Made by a program: the position numbers and the translations under genes. Below, piece after piece: positions 32,363 through 42,738 of a stretch of DNA of 64,000 nucleotides. The DNA is from Linanthus parryae (lineage: Eukaryota; Streptophyta; Magnoliopsida; Ericales; Polemoniaceae). The stretch spans positions 32,291,001 through 32,355,000 of the forward strand of contig JALGPY010000001.1 in assembly GCA_023055425.1 (NCBI GenBank), given 5' to 3'. The stretch's first letter is position 1. Every line of letters starts with the position of its first letter. The notes under the pieces were generated by a model, which saw only the letters and a list, made by a program, of their open reading frames with translations, searched no databases and had not been told where the DNA came from.

Positions 32363-34035
32363 TTGGAATTCTACAAAAGGAAAATACGCAAGTTTTAGTA
32401 TTTGTGAATTTTTGACTATATTTAATAATGGCTAGTTTATTAAATATAGCTCCCACTATTTTTTTTACGGATTAATAACCCTCAAGATATTAATGCGGAA
32501 AATATCCTTATATTTTCTAGTGGGCCAAGATCCATCTTTTTCATCTCCTTATGAGCTTGCTTTGGCAAGTCACCCATAATTCGATTACTTCTTAGGTAGG
32601 AACAATTCCAATTGCATCCCATATGCAACTCTTGGTTCAATCGGGCAAATAACTCCTTATTTATCCATCCACATGGATAATCCCAATTGATTGCCTCTAG
32701 GTTTCTTAATCAAATTAATAGCCTAGTTGTGTTCAACCTCTTATCTAAACAATTGCACATTGTTACGTGCCATCGCATTCCATCATTATGAACCAAGTCG
32801 CCATGCTTTGGCACGCACGAACTTGATAAATAATGATGATAATGAGTGTTTAAATAACGAGAAGGCAAGAACACAATATTTTAAAATTTGAGGGATTTTT
32901 CAATTCAATTTTTAATTGTTTTGTTGATCAATATCAACTAATCTATCTATTTGAGTTTGGGCACAACTCCAAATAATAGATCCGGGTTGTCTAATTATCT
33001 TATTATCCTAATTGCATGCATCATCCATACACCAACCACACAAATAATAAGACAATAAATAAACAACCACAAAACAGAAATTAAACGTGATGTGGATATG
33101 GCCTTTTCTAGACTAAGATAATTCCAAGCCAATGGAATTATCTATGAACCCTAAACAAACACACATCTCCATGCGTCTTGATCTTTTGGTCCATCCTTCA
33201 TAGTCATGTGGAATGCTCCATGCTCCATGCTCCATCTTTTGTGGCTTCTTTGGCTTTGGGCTTCTTTTCTTCAATCTTGGCTAACAATCTACTTTATCTA
33301 GCACTAGCTAATATCTATACTAAATAAAATAAATCTCACAAGTTGAGAAAAAAAATGGCACGCAGGCCATAAAACCCTAATTAATTATTACAATTAATTG
33401 ATCGGCTCGCAGGCCGTAAAACCAAACCACAAAATTAAACATCCACATCAAACCACATCCTAAGGCCATATCCAATCACCATGCGATTTGCACATAAACA
33501 GTTAAAATCCAATTTTAACGCGCTTGGTCAATTTTAATTGATTTTAGGATTTCTAGGGTTAAAACGGTCCATGGGCCCAACAATCCAATTGCCCGGGCCC
33601 AAATAAGTGAACCATAAAGCCCTAGGGCCGGCCCGGCCCAAAACCCGCAAGCTAGGCCCGCGGGTTAGGGCCGCCCGGCCCCTTAGGGCGCCAAGCTTGG
33701 GCGGCAAGCAAGGGGGGCGGCTCCCTAGGGGGCCGAACCTCCTTGTGGAGGTTGTTTCCAAAACAACCTCCTTGCTTGGAGCCCAAGTTTGGTTGTTTCC
33801 TTGTTGTGGGAGAACTCCTTCTTCCCCAAGGATGCCCAAACCCTAGATCTAAGATCCTAAAATTTCTCAAACTCACCAATTCATGCATCCAATGCAATAA
33901 TTGGGTCTTGTTATGATTAATTCTTTGACAAATTGCATCCAATGCTTGATTTGTCTTGTTTTACGCGATAAACAACAAATTAAGGTGTAAAACAACAAGA
34001 ATGTAACACATAAACTACGTTTATGCTCTATGACC
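32363..34035 (-). other. Copia B untranslated leader
   Basis: About 1.7 kb between the primer-binding site and the Gag start, long for a copia element. 33590-33740 is very GC-rich (GGCCGGCCC-like). Short frames here (for example 33839-33534) show no family features, so I do not call a gene. It may hold a packaging signal or an intron. Confidence 0.6.
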
Positions 34036-34052
34036 TGTGGCTCTGATACCAC
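34036..34052 (-). promoter_or_regulatory. Copia B primer-binding site
   Basis: The minus strand reads GTGGTATCAGAGCCACA directly after the 5' LTR. TGGTATCAGAGC is the classic initiator tRNA-Met complement of plant copia elements. Confidence 0.9.
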
Positions 34053-35481
34053 TGTAGGGTTTTGATTCATGGATCGCGCAACGGAAGCATAATCAAACAA
34101 ATAACCATGCAAAACCCTCCAAGGATCACAAGTCTAGATGCATAACGATAGTGAAGGTAAGAAATCATAAACACACCTTTGGGTTCTCCTTGATGACTTC
34201 AAACGCGAATAGTGTCACGTTCTCTATAGTTGATCCACGCCTAGAGTTGTTCCTAGATCTCCAATCACCTTGGTGCTAGCCCGGATTGAAAGGAGGGTGA
34301 AGAAATCACGCAAAACGAGACACCAAAAGGGGTTCGGCACCCTTTGTGGCGTCGGGGACGAGGGGGCGGCGGCAATAGGGGGCGGCGTCCCTCTTTGCTT
34401 GCTCTCTCTCTCCTTTGTTCTCTCCTACTCTTGTTATGTTCTCTCTAGAGCATAAGTGTGTAGGGAAGGAAGGAGGAGGGTCCTTTATATAGTCCAACAA
34501 CTCCTTGTTAACTACCTAAAGGACTTATTCTAGTCCTACTAGAATTCAATTTAGTCCCTTCCTTGCAAATTAGTCCCTACTAAGTTTGCAAGGGTTTGCA
34601 AAGTGATCCTTCTAATTAATTAATCCAATTAATTAATTCCACAATCTAGTACAACTCTATATAGCGTGTGACCCCATAGGTTCTATCTAGTTGGTAGCAA
34701 CTCTTTGCTAATATGGAGCGGTTTCTAGCAAAACATCCATTCTAGCCAACTAATAGAATAGTCATCTAGACAACCTTGTACAAGTAATTGTCTCATCCCT
34801 TTGCCTCCATATCCGGATTGGACACGAGACATACAAGTCACACTCGTATATCCAATCCCTAGTTCCTCGATCCATGGAATAGCCTTATTCGTGCAAATAA
34901 CATCAATATCCCATATATTGATTTATTTGAGTCTGGCCAGACATTCTATAAGCACTATCCTCGAGTGGCCTTGGATATTTGCTCCCGTTATGTGGGAGGG
35001 GCAAATCCTCTCTACGTCCACTACGATCTCTAAGCTTGCTTCTCATTGTATCCAGTACACGCCTTTATAACTACCCAGTTACGGTGTAGCGTTTAACGCT
35101 ACCAAAATCACAATGATCCACAACTAGAATATCTAGTGACTTCAAGTCTAAGGATGACAATACCATTGTACCCGAGAAGCACTTGTGACTCAACATAACG
35201 TGTATGTAGCCTTCTCGGTAATGGGTCAATCCAGTGCAACATTCCGTAATGCACACCTATGTGTTGGATCGTGATATCTCCATATCAATCCAACCCCATA
35301 CTAGTCTATAGATGATTGTCCCATTTAATCATTATACTTGACTAGGGATATTTAAGATAAACAACACAATTGTAAATCTAAGGACTTCATTATATTAAAT
35401 ATCCAATAAATAATAAATGAATTTCTAGCCAATTACAAATTCATACTAAACTAGATTGCCTCTAGGGCATCTATTCCAACA
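34053..35481 (-). repeat. Copia B 5' LTR
   Basis: 1,429 bp, the partner of 26969-28397. Promoter of the element, with TATA near 34484 (minus). Confidence 0.95.
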
Positions 35482-36309
35482 AACCTCCCGTGGGATTTTC
35501 GCTCCTCGCCACGAATAGTATAGGGGAGGAACTTAGGTTGGCATGATCAACCTCCTCAGCACTCTGAGTAACATGAGATTCAAGCTCCGCAGGAATGACG
35601 GGCTCAGCAGATATAGCGTCATGTACAACCTCTTCGGTATTCCTCTCGAGCAGCACTTCAGGCTCAAGGTCGGCCCCTTGCTCGACATTGGCTTCGTCCG
35701 AGGAAATAGGTATCGCTTCGGCAGGTGAGGTGGTGATATATTCCTGCACTGGGAGTTCCCCCTCTTTCTCAATAATGAGCTCCGTGTCCGGATGATCCTC
35801 AACCGCTGGAGTCTCTTCCATCAAGGCTTTCCGTGGGGAGCCTGCACCACACACATTATCAGCAGACTCAGAAATCGCTTCGGTGCTGCGAGGTCGGCGG
35901 TGCACCAAGGGGCAAGGGCCAGGTTCTTAAGCTCAGCAGGAAGAAAAAAGAATAGAACAGAAGGAGAAACTAGAATAGAATGGCAGAACCTATACTAATG
36001 TTATGGGCGGTATTTCCCCCCTTATATGGGGTACCCGCGCAATTGTCATGTTGCAAGTTATCATTAAAACCCTTCAATTTAGAATGACCTGCTGGGGATT
36101 AAAAAGATTATGCATCGAGCGTACAAGAAAAGAAGGGTATCACACGCGGCCAGAGCACTGAATTACGTGAAGATTCCCCACATTAATCCCTTACCCATCT
36201 ACGAATGTCACAAAGGGGCACACCATGGTATAAAGCACCAGTTACAATGTCATAGTTTTATAAAGCAAACTTAAAAAGTGTACCTTCTTCGTCTTCGTCA
36301 CCGACGAGC

Positions 36310-37036
36310 TCATGAAGTGCTAGTTGCGCCTTGTGGAGCTAATCCACAGTTTTCGAGGTAGCACGAGAGGGGCGCGAACGCCCGGAGCGTGAAGCGGTCT
36401 TCGCGTTTCGGTTCTCTCTCGATTAGCAATCTCAGCGATGCTTTGTCTCTTGGCAAGATCAATCCGCTCTGCCTCTGATAACTTCTCTTGCAGAGACATC
36501 TCCTCCGCCATTCGCCGCGACTCTTCAACGGCTTCCTCTTTAGTCATGACGATCGTTCCTTTGAGAGGGCTATCATCATTATTTAAAGAAAGAAGACAGA
36601 AGAGGGTGAAACACATTTCAGGAAACTTTAAATAAGCAGGGATATTTCCGGCCAAACCTTCTTTCTCCTAGGAAACAAAGTCCGAGACTGGCTCTGGGAG
36701 TGATTTCTTCTTGAGGGAAGTAGGTTTCTTCTTCGATGGAGAGGCCTTCTTGGGAGTGGGCTCATTTCGCGCCCGCTTCGATTGACGAGCTGGAAGGTCA
36801 TCAGTCGCAGAAGCATCGGTACCTCTCTTTTTCATCCCTTTAAGTAATGGTGCGAGGAAGGTCTCAAGTCTATTCGAAATTGCCCTCCTAATTCCTTCTT
36901 CCATGCGCAGCACTGGAGGAATGACGTCGTCAACATACTTTTTCTTCGACTGACAAAGGTCCACAAGTCCCCCGTTGCGATCTCCTGAGGCGAAGCGCCT
37001 TAAGCAGCACTGTTTAAAAAAACAACAAGGTATCAA
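36310..37036 (-). pseudogene. Antisense Lys-rich middle frames in gypsy C
   Basis: Two frames in series. 37036-36668 has RMEEGIRRAISNRLETFLAPL followed by strong nuclear-localisation-like clusters (KRARNEPTPKKASPSKKK). 36655-36320 is Glu/Arg-rich and helical (EEAVEESRRMAEEMSLQEK). Both lie between the PMD frame and the Glu-rich frame on the same strand and are probably later exons or broken parts of the same antisense gene. No named domain is recognised. 36010-36300 shows no gene. Confidence 0.5.
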
Positions 37037-37223
37037 GAAACATGGGGAATGAGGTGACTCGAATAGAAGAAAATGTACAAGGAGTCTACAATACCGCTTG
37101 AAAGTCTCTCGCGTAATGAGCCCGCGAGTTGAGGGAGTCCTGCGTGACTGCTGTCTTCTTAACTACGATCTTCTTTTCATCCAATATTAGATGTGGACAA
37201 AGATGGTCCGCAGCTAACATCGA

Positions 37224-38957
37224 TTAGTACACATTGGGGGCCCAGCCTCGGGAAAGATTAGACTTAAAAGGGTAATCCTTGGACAAAGGAGCAAGTGCCT
37301 TAGGAACTTGCAGTTTAACTTGTGGTTTTGTCAGACGACGGACCTGATTTTTACAGAAGGCCACCCAACCAGCTGTTACCTTTCCCATTATACTTTTTGA
37401 AGGTTGCAAAAGGGGAAGCTCTGCGAGAAGCAGCTCACGACTCTTGTCAAAAATAATCCCATCATAGCAGTCCTTGGCAGGGAGTTCGGACCACATGGGT
37501 GGTGCGATGGAGAAAAACCCAGCTGAGGTGCCACGCGAAGAGGGTCAAAGTGGAAAGTTATGGGCACATATTTGAAGGACTCGGTTTCAGGGGCGTACTC
37601 TGTCAAAGCAGGTAAATAACCCCGTCTGCACCAGTTCACGTACTGCCCATAGTGACGGGGTCCGATAGTAATGTGCCAAGCACGGAGAGGAGTATCAATC
37701 TCGGGATACATGTCCCCCTGAAACATGATATTTTCCAACTCTTGAGCATAAGGACGGGACACTAAGGAGTCATCATCATTGCAGACCAAAGAAAAATTGC
37801 GGCGAGCATTTTTGGTGTTGAACCAACGCCAAGAGCGGGGACACGAAAAGGCTTCCTCGCATCTTGGGGCATTCCATAGATCGACAGTAGTAGGTATGGG
37901 GGCATATGTAGGCCATCGCTCAAAAACACACATGGTCAAAAGTCCAATGTTGGCAAAACACATGACATCAGCACTGCCCTGTGATTGCTCAACATTTGCC
38001 AATGTTAGATCAAGACGATAAAATAGGGAACCCAAGACAAGGGGTCCAAGGGCAACCCTCTTACCAAAAGCAAGCTTCACCGCAAGCGGGAGTACATGGA
38101 CAAAAAATCCATCTCGCGGACTCCCATCTATAAGGAAGCGCGACAACCAGACGCAGAGGAAACCACACAAGGAGCACTCACACCCTTCTCCTGGAGTGGA
38201 AGTAACCTCGTGGAGTTTCCTCCTGAATTTTATGGATGATGTAAGGTTTGGGGAAGTCCTTGAAGAAGAACATGATCCATTTAGAACATATGTTCTTCGC
38301 CCCAGCAGAAATTGTCATGAAGGTATCAGCAGGTTTCATCGCCTCCGGAGCCCATTTTGAAGCAGCCTTCCTCAAGGCCGCAATGCATTCTAGCATCTGA
38401 CCGAAAAGAGCAACTTATTCATCAGAGCTAAGTGCTTCCATCGAAGGCTCCCATGCTTGGAAGCATCAGCAGATTCTCCACATCTTCCAGAGTAGGTGTG
38501 GCCTCACGGGATGTGAAGTGGAATGTATGAGTCTTTGGGGAGTATCTAGAAAATAGGAACTTTAGCATATTCTGGTCGGCCTTCAGATCAAACCTCTAGT
38601 TGCGCGAACGACATGATAAATTCCAGCTTTCTTTAACACAGCCTCATGATTATCAAGGATATAATCAGTCCACTCGTCCATCCAGTCCAGTTTCTCCAAG
38701 AAAGCTTGGAAAAGAACATCGTTGTAGGGGTAAAGGCCAGCCTCGATGCCGCATATATGAATATCGTGGACCTTTGCAAGATCCCACTCCTCTCTTTCTG
38801 GCTCAAGTTTCAAGCTTAAGACCGTGCCTGAAGAAGAGGCTTCAAGGGTGTGCCCTCGTATAGAGGCCAAGTAGAATTCGTCACCCCCAAAGTAGGGGGC
38901 TTTTTGCCATAATTCGCTGCTTAGTTCTGGGGTCTCAGTGGTTTTCTTGGGAGCCAT
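37224..38957 (-). pseudogene. Antisense plant mobile domain (PMD) gene in gypsy C, frameshifted
   Basis: The minus frame starts at ATG 38957 (MAPKKTTETPELSS) and reads LLEKLDWMDEW-like and LKKAGIYHVVRATRG, then shifts frame near 38590 to SRYSPKTHTFHFTSREATPTLEDVENLLMLPSMG. That second part is the hallmark of the PMD (Pfam PF10536-like; compare the plant MAIN/MAIL proteins). More pieces follow at 38396-38178 (ALRKAASKWAPEAM) and 38170-37388 (DGFFVHVLPLAVKLAFGK, LDLWNAPR-like, YGQYVNWCRRGYLP), and a last frame ends at 37224. At least three frame changes make it a pseudogene. PMD proteins act in nuclear gene and transposon silencing and are repeatedly captured by mobile elements. The start is supported by an intron acceptor (TTCACAG) two bases upstream. 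Confidence 0.78.
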
Positions 38958-39260
38958 TGCTGTGAAGAAAAAGAAGACCAGATTTAATGAGTTCTGTTGG
39001 GTCATACAGAAGGAAAAAGGGGGGAGAAGGAGGTATAAGAAATTGTCTAAAATTGACTGCAAAATCTAAAACGTGGAAGTTCAAACTACCTTGTTCACGC
39101 CTGGGTACTCGAATTGCTCTGGAAAACTTGTCGAGGATTTGATCGCAAACTCCGTCAAAGGACTCTTCTTCCTATTGTGGGAGCTCTCTCCGATGCATAC
39201 GAACTCAAAATTGCAACAATGGAAAAGTTGCAATCGAAGGAATAATGAGGCTTAAATAAA
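38958..39260 (-). promoter_or_regulatory. Promoter-like region and leader intron of the antisense PMD gene
   Basis: Minus strand: a TATA-like TATTTAAG at about 39250, a leader exon ending AACAAG at 39090, and an intron with GTAGTTTG donor (39089) and TTTTTCTTCACAG acceptor (38960), 130 bp. The second exon starts CAATGG. On this strand a spliceable leader intron survives because the retrotransposon's own RNA is the opposite strand. Confidence 0.55.
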
Positions 39261-39571
39261 CCCTTAAAAAGTCACGGCTATTTGCGATTGATGAGCCAAG
39301 CAACGCTTCGATTGCTGAGAAGATTTGACGTTTGATCTATCCCTGCCTCGAAAAAAGGCGAATTTGGATGGTGATTGATTAACTCAACAGAAGCCACGCT
39401 TCATCAAAAGCTAGACGGCGTTTCCCAAACCCTAAGCAATCATGGCTAAGACAGGGGGCTATGAGGAGTCGAATTCAAAATTTGTAAAGGCCCGCGTAAG
39501 CTCCACGAACGGCTGATTTTGCGCGACTGCATTATAGAAGGGCGCATGACAATCGCGCAAAATGGGGCTAT
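39261..39571 (+). other. 3' end of gypsy C before the LTR, with purine tract
   Basis: No coding sequence. Immediately before the 3' LTR is AAAATGGGGCTAT (39559-39571), the likely polypurine tract. Confidence 0.6.
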
Positions 39572-40179
39572 TGTAGATATTTCTTTCCTGATAGACAGAT
39601 CATCGCCACGTGGCAGCCATCCAACACACCTAGCTATGCTCCATCCACACCAGATACCCACCCGTGCTGATCCACGTGGGGGCTACGAGACAAAGCCCCC
39701 GCGCACCATAACACGGGACTTGTAGGGACTTAGTGTTTTGGAGGCTAGGTAAGGCCCGTCGCGCACATGCGATAACCAAGCTTGCGCGCGACCTCTGGTA
39801 ACTGACTGAGAGATCCTAGGCTTACATGTCCCATTAATGCGGCTGATCTCATAACGATCTCCGATACTTGCGGGCAGATGCGTAACGGTTCCTATATACA
39901 CGGTCGAACGTGCCGTTGGGGGTTCTACCATTAAGCCGCCATTTATGGTGCTCTAAACCCCCCAAGGGTCACTTCCCAACTATATATAGGATCGTTAGCT
40001 CTCCGTTGCGACACAAGACACATAAGACACATTGGTCAAGTGCCATAGCTTACTCTCTCTCTCTCAAAAACAGCTACAAGTGCTTACTCTCTCCCTACAC
40101 ACACCCTAAAACTCTCCGTGTTCTTATTCCCTACTTGAGGTGTACACTTGGAGATCTCTTGAGGATTTCCTTGTACACA
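39572..40179 (+). repeat. Gypsy C 3' LTR
   Basis: 608 bp, TGTAGATATTTC...TTGTACACA. It is homologous to the 5' LTR with scattered substitutions and a small length change near its start. Followed by the ATAAC duplicate. Confidence 0.9.
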
Positions 40180-40184
40180 ATAAC

Positions 40185-41245
40185 CTTTATCACATAACTG
40201 AGAAATACTAAGCAGATTATATTTAATTCCATCCACAAGATAAACATCAGAGATAGAGTTGGTTGAACAATTACCAATACTACCTATACCAATAATATTG
40301 CATTTTTCCTTGTCACCAAGTGTAATTGTCCCTCCAGATTTCTCTGTGAGCTCATTAAAAAGAGACTTCTTTCAACTCATATGTCTGGAACAACCGCTGT
40401 CTAATATCCATTTCTGATCCTTCAAGGCCTTGGTGACATCCTGCAACAATAAATCATTGCCTCAACAGGATGTTAGAACAAGTGCAGAAATTTGAGTCAT
40501 ACTCAGAATCAGGCATGTTTGGTGGTCTAATTAATTTTGGAACCCAAATCTGCTTAACCTGTCCCTTAAACTGATAAGGATAAGTGTTCCTCTGAATATG
40601 AGGTTATGATCTTCTGAAGGGACAAGTTAACTCGATATGACCAATTTTTCCATAGTAATGACATTTTGGAGTATCTCTCATACCAGATTTGACAATAGTA
40701 GTTTGACTTTTTTTTTTAGAAAATTTGGATTATAGTCAATTCTACTTTTATGCATTGATTTCAGACTTCCTCCAAGAATGAGATTCAGATTATGTTCTGA
40801 GCATGTAAAACTGGTTAGGACCTTTTTAGACTCTTGAAGTTTCTCAGTCAAAGAATAGATTTGTTGTTCTAAATCCTCTGAATGAGTCTTTAGATCAACA
40901 TACCTTTCAGTTAAGAAAGTGTTTTGATCAACAATCTCTTTAACTGTGCCTTCAAGGCTTTGAATATGCTGTCCAAGGCCTTGAAGTCCTTTTCAATTTT
41001 TGTCTTAGAAACTTCAATAGTCTTGTTGGTAAAAACGAAGTCCAAGTTTTCTTTTACCTGCTCATGAACTCTAACCTTTAAAGAAGCAATCTCATTTTTG
41101 TAACTTTCCTCATTTGAAAACATGCTCTTGAGAATTTCAGGAAGTACATCAGAAGGACTATCGAGAAGATTTTTTTACCATTTCCTCAATGTGTCTGTCT
41201 AAAGACTTTTCTTCATCATGTTTAGCCATGAAGCATAAATTTGCT
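40185..41245 (-). pseudogene. Copia E: C-terminal gag and protease start
   Basis: Minus strand, heavily decayed. From the right: EANLCFMAKHDEEKSL (typical Sirevirus Gag C-region, about 41245-41200), a coiled-coil-like stretch (41123-40911), a zinc knuckle CHYYGKIGHIELTC near 40650 in which the second Cys is Tyr, KQIWVPKLIRPPNM, and then the protease region down to 40185. The frame continues at 20857 after removal of gypsy C and one ATAAC. Confidence 0.75.
41241..41245. repeat. Target-site duplication of element G, left copy
   Basis: TTGCT here and at 51543-51547. Joining the flanks restores a continuous Sirevirus gag. Confidence 0.75.
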
Positions 41246-41924
41246 TCTAACACCCCCAAAATGACCGAGCCAGAAACCCGGGGGGTGTCACTCCGTACCC
41301 GGGGTTAAACCCGAATACAAGGAGGTTTGTACGATCAGAATATCCAAGCAAAGCAAATCACTTCCTAGTAATACTCGACGTATCATTCGTCAAAGAAATT
41401 GTTGCCTACAAATTTAATAGTATCCTAATCAACACATTGCACACGAAGTCCTGTAGGTAAATGAATTAGATTCCTTACTAGCTCTCCCCAACCGTTGCTA
41501 AGGTGAACAACCCCTTTTTATAATAAAATACGCCTTATGAAGGAAACATTTATTATTTTTAAAAACAAATCAAACTATAATTATATAACTTATAAAGAGA
41601 TTAATAAATATACGAATAGCCAAGAATGTTATTTTCCCAAACTTGATAACATGACATACTACTACTATTTAAGATATGATTTATATAAACTTTTGTTTAT
41701 AAAAACGTAATATAATTATAAAACTCAAAGTAGTAAAGTTTTATTGTTCTTTTTAAAATAATTTAATTAAGCATAACCAATAAACATTATTTTTTTCAAT
41801 AAAATAACTCTATACAAGAAAAAGAAACTCCCAAATAAAATAAACTCTAAAAGTATTCACTAAGGCTTTCATCCCCCTAACTATTCTCTTTTAAAATTTG
41901 AGTATTGATGAGTAAAAGAATAGT

Positions 41925-42012
41925 TGCCTCATGAGAGACTCGAACCTGGAACCTAGTTCCCACCAAACTTTAAGTGATAACATCTAACCACTGAGCCAAC
42001 AACCCTTTTGTT
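41925..42012 (-). repeat. tRNA-like (SINE-type) sequence in the G LTR, left copy
   Basis: The minus strand reads TTGGCTCAGTGGTTAGATG (box A-like) and, about 40 bp on, CAGGTTCGAGTCTC (box B-like). This spacing matches a Pol III tRNA-type promoter. Present in both LTRs of G (the other is at about 50525-50625), so it was there before G inserted. It does not fold as a complete functional tRNA. Confidence 0.6.
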
Positions 42013-42271
42013 CTCTCTTTCCCGACTAATAACCTTAACAACACTAATAATAATGATAACTGAATAAAATAAAAAGTAAAGAGAAGGAACAAACGGGTTT
42101 TTCTTTGTTTACCCGATGGAGGAGAAGAGGACGGCGACGGGAGGAGGCGAGGCCGACGGTGGTGAAGACCAACGACGACGCCGGGAAGGAGGCCACGCCG
42201 GGCGGCGTCGGCTGGGCACGGCGGCCAGGGCGGACGACGGCGGCAGCGGCCTTGGGCGGCGACGGCGGCGC

Positions 42272-42394
<123 letters not shown>

Positions 42395-42738
42395 AAGGAG
42401 AGATTGAGCTTGAGGGTGAGGGGGAGAGAGAGAGCTGATTTGGTGTGAGAAATCTCTGAGATTGAAGGGGCTTATATAGTCATTGGGTGCAGAATTTGCC
42501 GCCAAGGAGGAGACCCACAATTTGTTTTTCGATTCCGAATTGGGTTGTGTTTTTGGACGAAATTGATTTTCTTGAAGCTAAAGATTCGATCTTTGTCGAA
42601 TTTACAGCGGATTGGGAGTGAATCGGGATGGTTTTTGGATGGAAAGAGGCCATGGTGGCGGTATGGTGTTGGCGTTGGAGGAGGAAACCGACGGGAGAGT
42701 TTTCTCCTGCTAGTTGGAGAAGATGATACCTAATTATT

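Larger units (their letters stand above)
26969..35481 (-). mobile_element. Copia B, complete and apparently intact Ty1/copia retrotransposon
   Basis: 8,513 bp on the minus strand, with 1,429-bp LTRs at 26969-28397 (3') and 34053-35481 (5') that look identical by eye and have a constant offset of 7,084. Other parts are a 5-bp target duplication AACCT, a primer-binding site complementary to initiator tRNA-Met (GTGGTATCAGAGCCAC), a leader of about 1.7 kb, one 1,316-codon Gag-Pol frame and a purine tract before the 3' LTR. Identical LTRs point to very recent insertion. It split an antisense reading frame of gypsy C. Lineage within copia is uncertain; a Tork/Angela-like placement is a guess. Confidence 0.95.
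26189..35908 (-). pseudogene. Antisense Glu-rich / coiled-coil frame in gypsy C, split by copia B
   Basis: The frame starts at ATG 35908 (MVHRRPRSTEAISES), runs acidic and Glu/Pro-rich to ENPTGG, and is interrupted at 35486 by copia B. Dropping B and one AACCT copy, the same frame resumes at 26968 (FDLDSLSENPFEVWG) and runs to 26189. The second half is helical and charged (ALNARREAYEHMAREYEAALKH), likely coiled coil. I do not recognise a named family. PMD genes captured by retrotransposons often carry long low-complexity C-terminal regions, so this may be the 3' part of the antisense PMD gene. The exact joining is seen directly; the role is unknown. Confidence 0.65.
20858..40179 (+). mobile_element. 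Tat-like Ty3/gypsy element C, non-autonomous, with antisense PMD gene block
   Basis: LTRs are at 20858-21453 and 39572-40179, both TGTAGATA...TGTACACA, with ATAAC duplicated on each side. The plus strand has a primer-binding region, gag and protease; no reverse transcriptase or integrase is visible. The rest is a 60-bp tandem array (24218-24720) and antisense reading frames between 24967 and 39090 that include a plant mobile domain. Copia B (26969-35481) is nested inside. Without B the element is about 10.8 kb. Tat-lineage elements are known to carry extra ORFs, some antisense, between pol and the 3' LTR. Here pol itself is missing, so movement would need proteins from a relative such as D. 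Confidence 0.88.

Noticed and set aside
33534..33942. GC-rich overlapping frames on both strands in the copia B leader
   Set aside because: Composition-driven open frames of about 80-100 codons in the untranslated leader, with no motifs and no conserved start.
41925..42012. A functional tRNA gene
   Set aside because: Box A and box B are present, but the acceptor and anticodon stems do not pair convincingly and there is no clean terminator or CCA-side structure. It is better called a tRNA-like SINE module.
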